Shown piece by piece: positions 14,205 through 14,583 of a stretch of 14,583 nt of DNA (within the stretch, counting starts at the first letter, position 1; each line of letters opens with the position of its first letter). The position numbers were made by a program, and so were the translations under genes. The DNA comes from Planctomycetia bacterium. GTDB lineage: Bacteria > Planctomycetota > Planctomycetia > Gemmatales > Gemmataceae. Below the pieces are notes generated by a model. That model was given only the letters and a program-made list of their open reading frames with translations, had not been told where the DNA came from and made no database searches. The stretch lies in assembly GCA_025356615.1 (NCBI GenBank), contig JANXSH010001148.1, positions 1 through 14,583 of the forward strand. The letters run 5' to 3'.

Positions 14205-14583
14205 ATGACGCGACTGGTCGGGACGATGGTGCTGTTGGCGTTGGCCGGCACGACGTGGGCGGCGGGCCCGCCGGACGCGGCGACGTGGACGCGGTTCGGG
14301 GAGATCGAGGAGGCGGTGCGGATATACCGACGAGGCCTTGGGCTGTATCAGGCGGGCAAGCTCACGGAAGCGACCAAAGCGTTCGTGGAGGTGCTCGAGA
14401 GGACCGAGGGGCTGTACCCCAAGGCGCGCTACCCGCAGGGGCACCCTTTCCTGGCCATCAGCCTGAACGACCTGGCATTTCTGCACGCCTATCAAGGAGA
14501 GGACGCGAAAGCGGAGCCGCTGTTTATGCGTGCGCTGGCGATGAACGAGGGGCTGTATCCCAGGGCGCGCTACCCGAAGGGGC
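14205..14583 (+). CDS. Exported TPR protein, 3' partial at window edge
   Basis: This frame has no stop before the window ends. ATG at 14205 follows AAGGAGA at proper spacing, 33 bases after the S41 stop, so the two are probably one operon. A signal peptide (MTRLVGTMVLLALAGTTWAA) is followed by IYRRGLGLYQAGKLTEATKA, a TPR, and a 47-residue unit from LYPKARYPQGHPFLAISLND at 70 that starts again at LYPRARYPKG at 117. The repeated LYPxxRYPxGHP unit is of the kinesin-light-chain-like type seen in planctomycete TPR proteins, some of which end in a CHAT (caspase-like) domain; whether this one does cannot be seen. TPRs bind protein partners. The S41 neighbour suggests a shared extracytoplasmic role. 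Confidence 0.8.
   Translation, partial: MTRLVGTMVLLALAGTTWAAGPPDAATWTRFGEIEEAVRIYRRGLGLYQAGKLTEATKAFVEVLERTEGLYPKARYPQGHPFLAISLNDLAFLHAYQGEDAKAEPLFMRALAMNEGLYPRARYPKG

Noticed and set aside
1..14583. CRISPR arrays, tRNA or rRNA genes
   Set aside because: No regularly spaced repeat set of three or more units and no tRNA-like or rRNA-like sequence was seen; the only direct repeat with 36-base units has two copies.

Overview
This is high-GC bacterial DNA that looks planctomycete, most likely Gemmata-like. The clues are a secreted WD40 protein whose N-terminal linker and C-terminal helical region resemble those found behind planctomycete Ser/Thr kinases, a TPR protein with LYPxxRYPxGHP-type units, a Uma2-family nuclease, a PIN/RHH toxin-antitoxin pair, an ISKra4-type transposase relic, and several uncharacterised membrane proteins. 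The assignment rests on family recognition from memory, not on a database search.

Left part, about 1-4730 (accessory). The window opens inside an unrecognised coiled-coil reading frame. It has lost its natural end and reads straight into an out-of-frame relic of an ISKra4-family transposase, which is truncated at both ends and carries two one-base frameshifts at G runs. Then come a 78-aa hypothetical protein (+), a Uma2/DUF820 endonuclease (-), an RHH antitoxin and PIN-domain toxin overlapping by ATGA (-), and a membrane-anchored TAXI-type solute-binding protein (-). The PIN toxin begins one base after the TAXI stop codon and lacks the first catalytic Asp motif of its family. A 36-bp sequence present twice lies between the TAXI gene and clpX.

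Middle part, about 4731-9480 (mostly housekeeping or core-like). clpX (-) is complete, with zinc finger, Walker A/B, GYVG pore loop and sensor II; no clpP or tig is next to it. A small one-TM protein with a SHOCT-like segment lies upstream on the same strand. Divergent from it run a four-TM protein, an exported HEAT-like protein and a six-TM protein (all +), none with an assignable function.

Right part, about 9481-14583. A large exported WD40 protein (-) is divergent from an S41 (C-terminal processing) peptidase (+), which is followed 33 bp downstream by an exported TPR protein that runs off the window. The divergent gap holds a good sigma70-like promoter for the S41 gene and an inverted repeat just upstream of it. 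The S41 protein keeps the nucleophile Ser but has Thr where the general-base Lys belongs, so it may be a non-proteolytic or altered member. Exported WD40 scaffold, S41-like protein and TPR protein in one divergent unit is the most suggestive grouping in the window; any joint function is inference. No tRNA, rRNA or CRISPR array was seen, and no gene-free stretch exceeds 300 bases.
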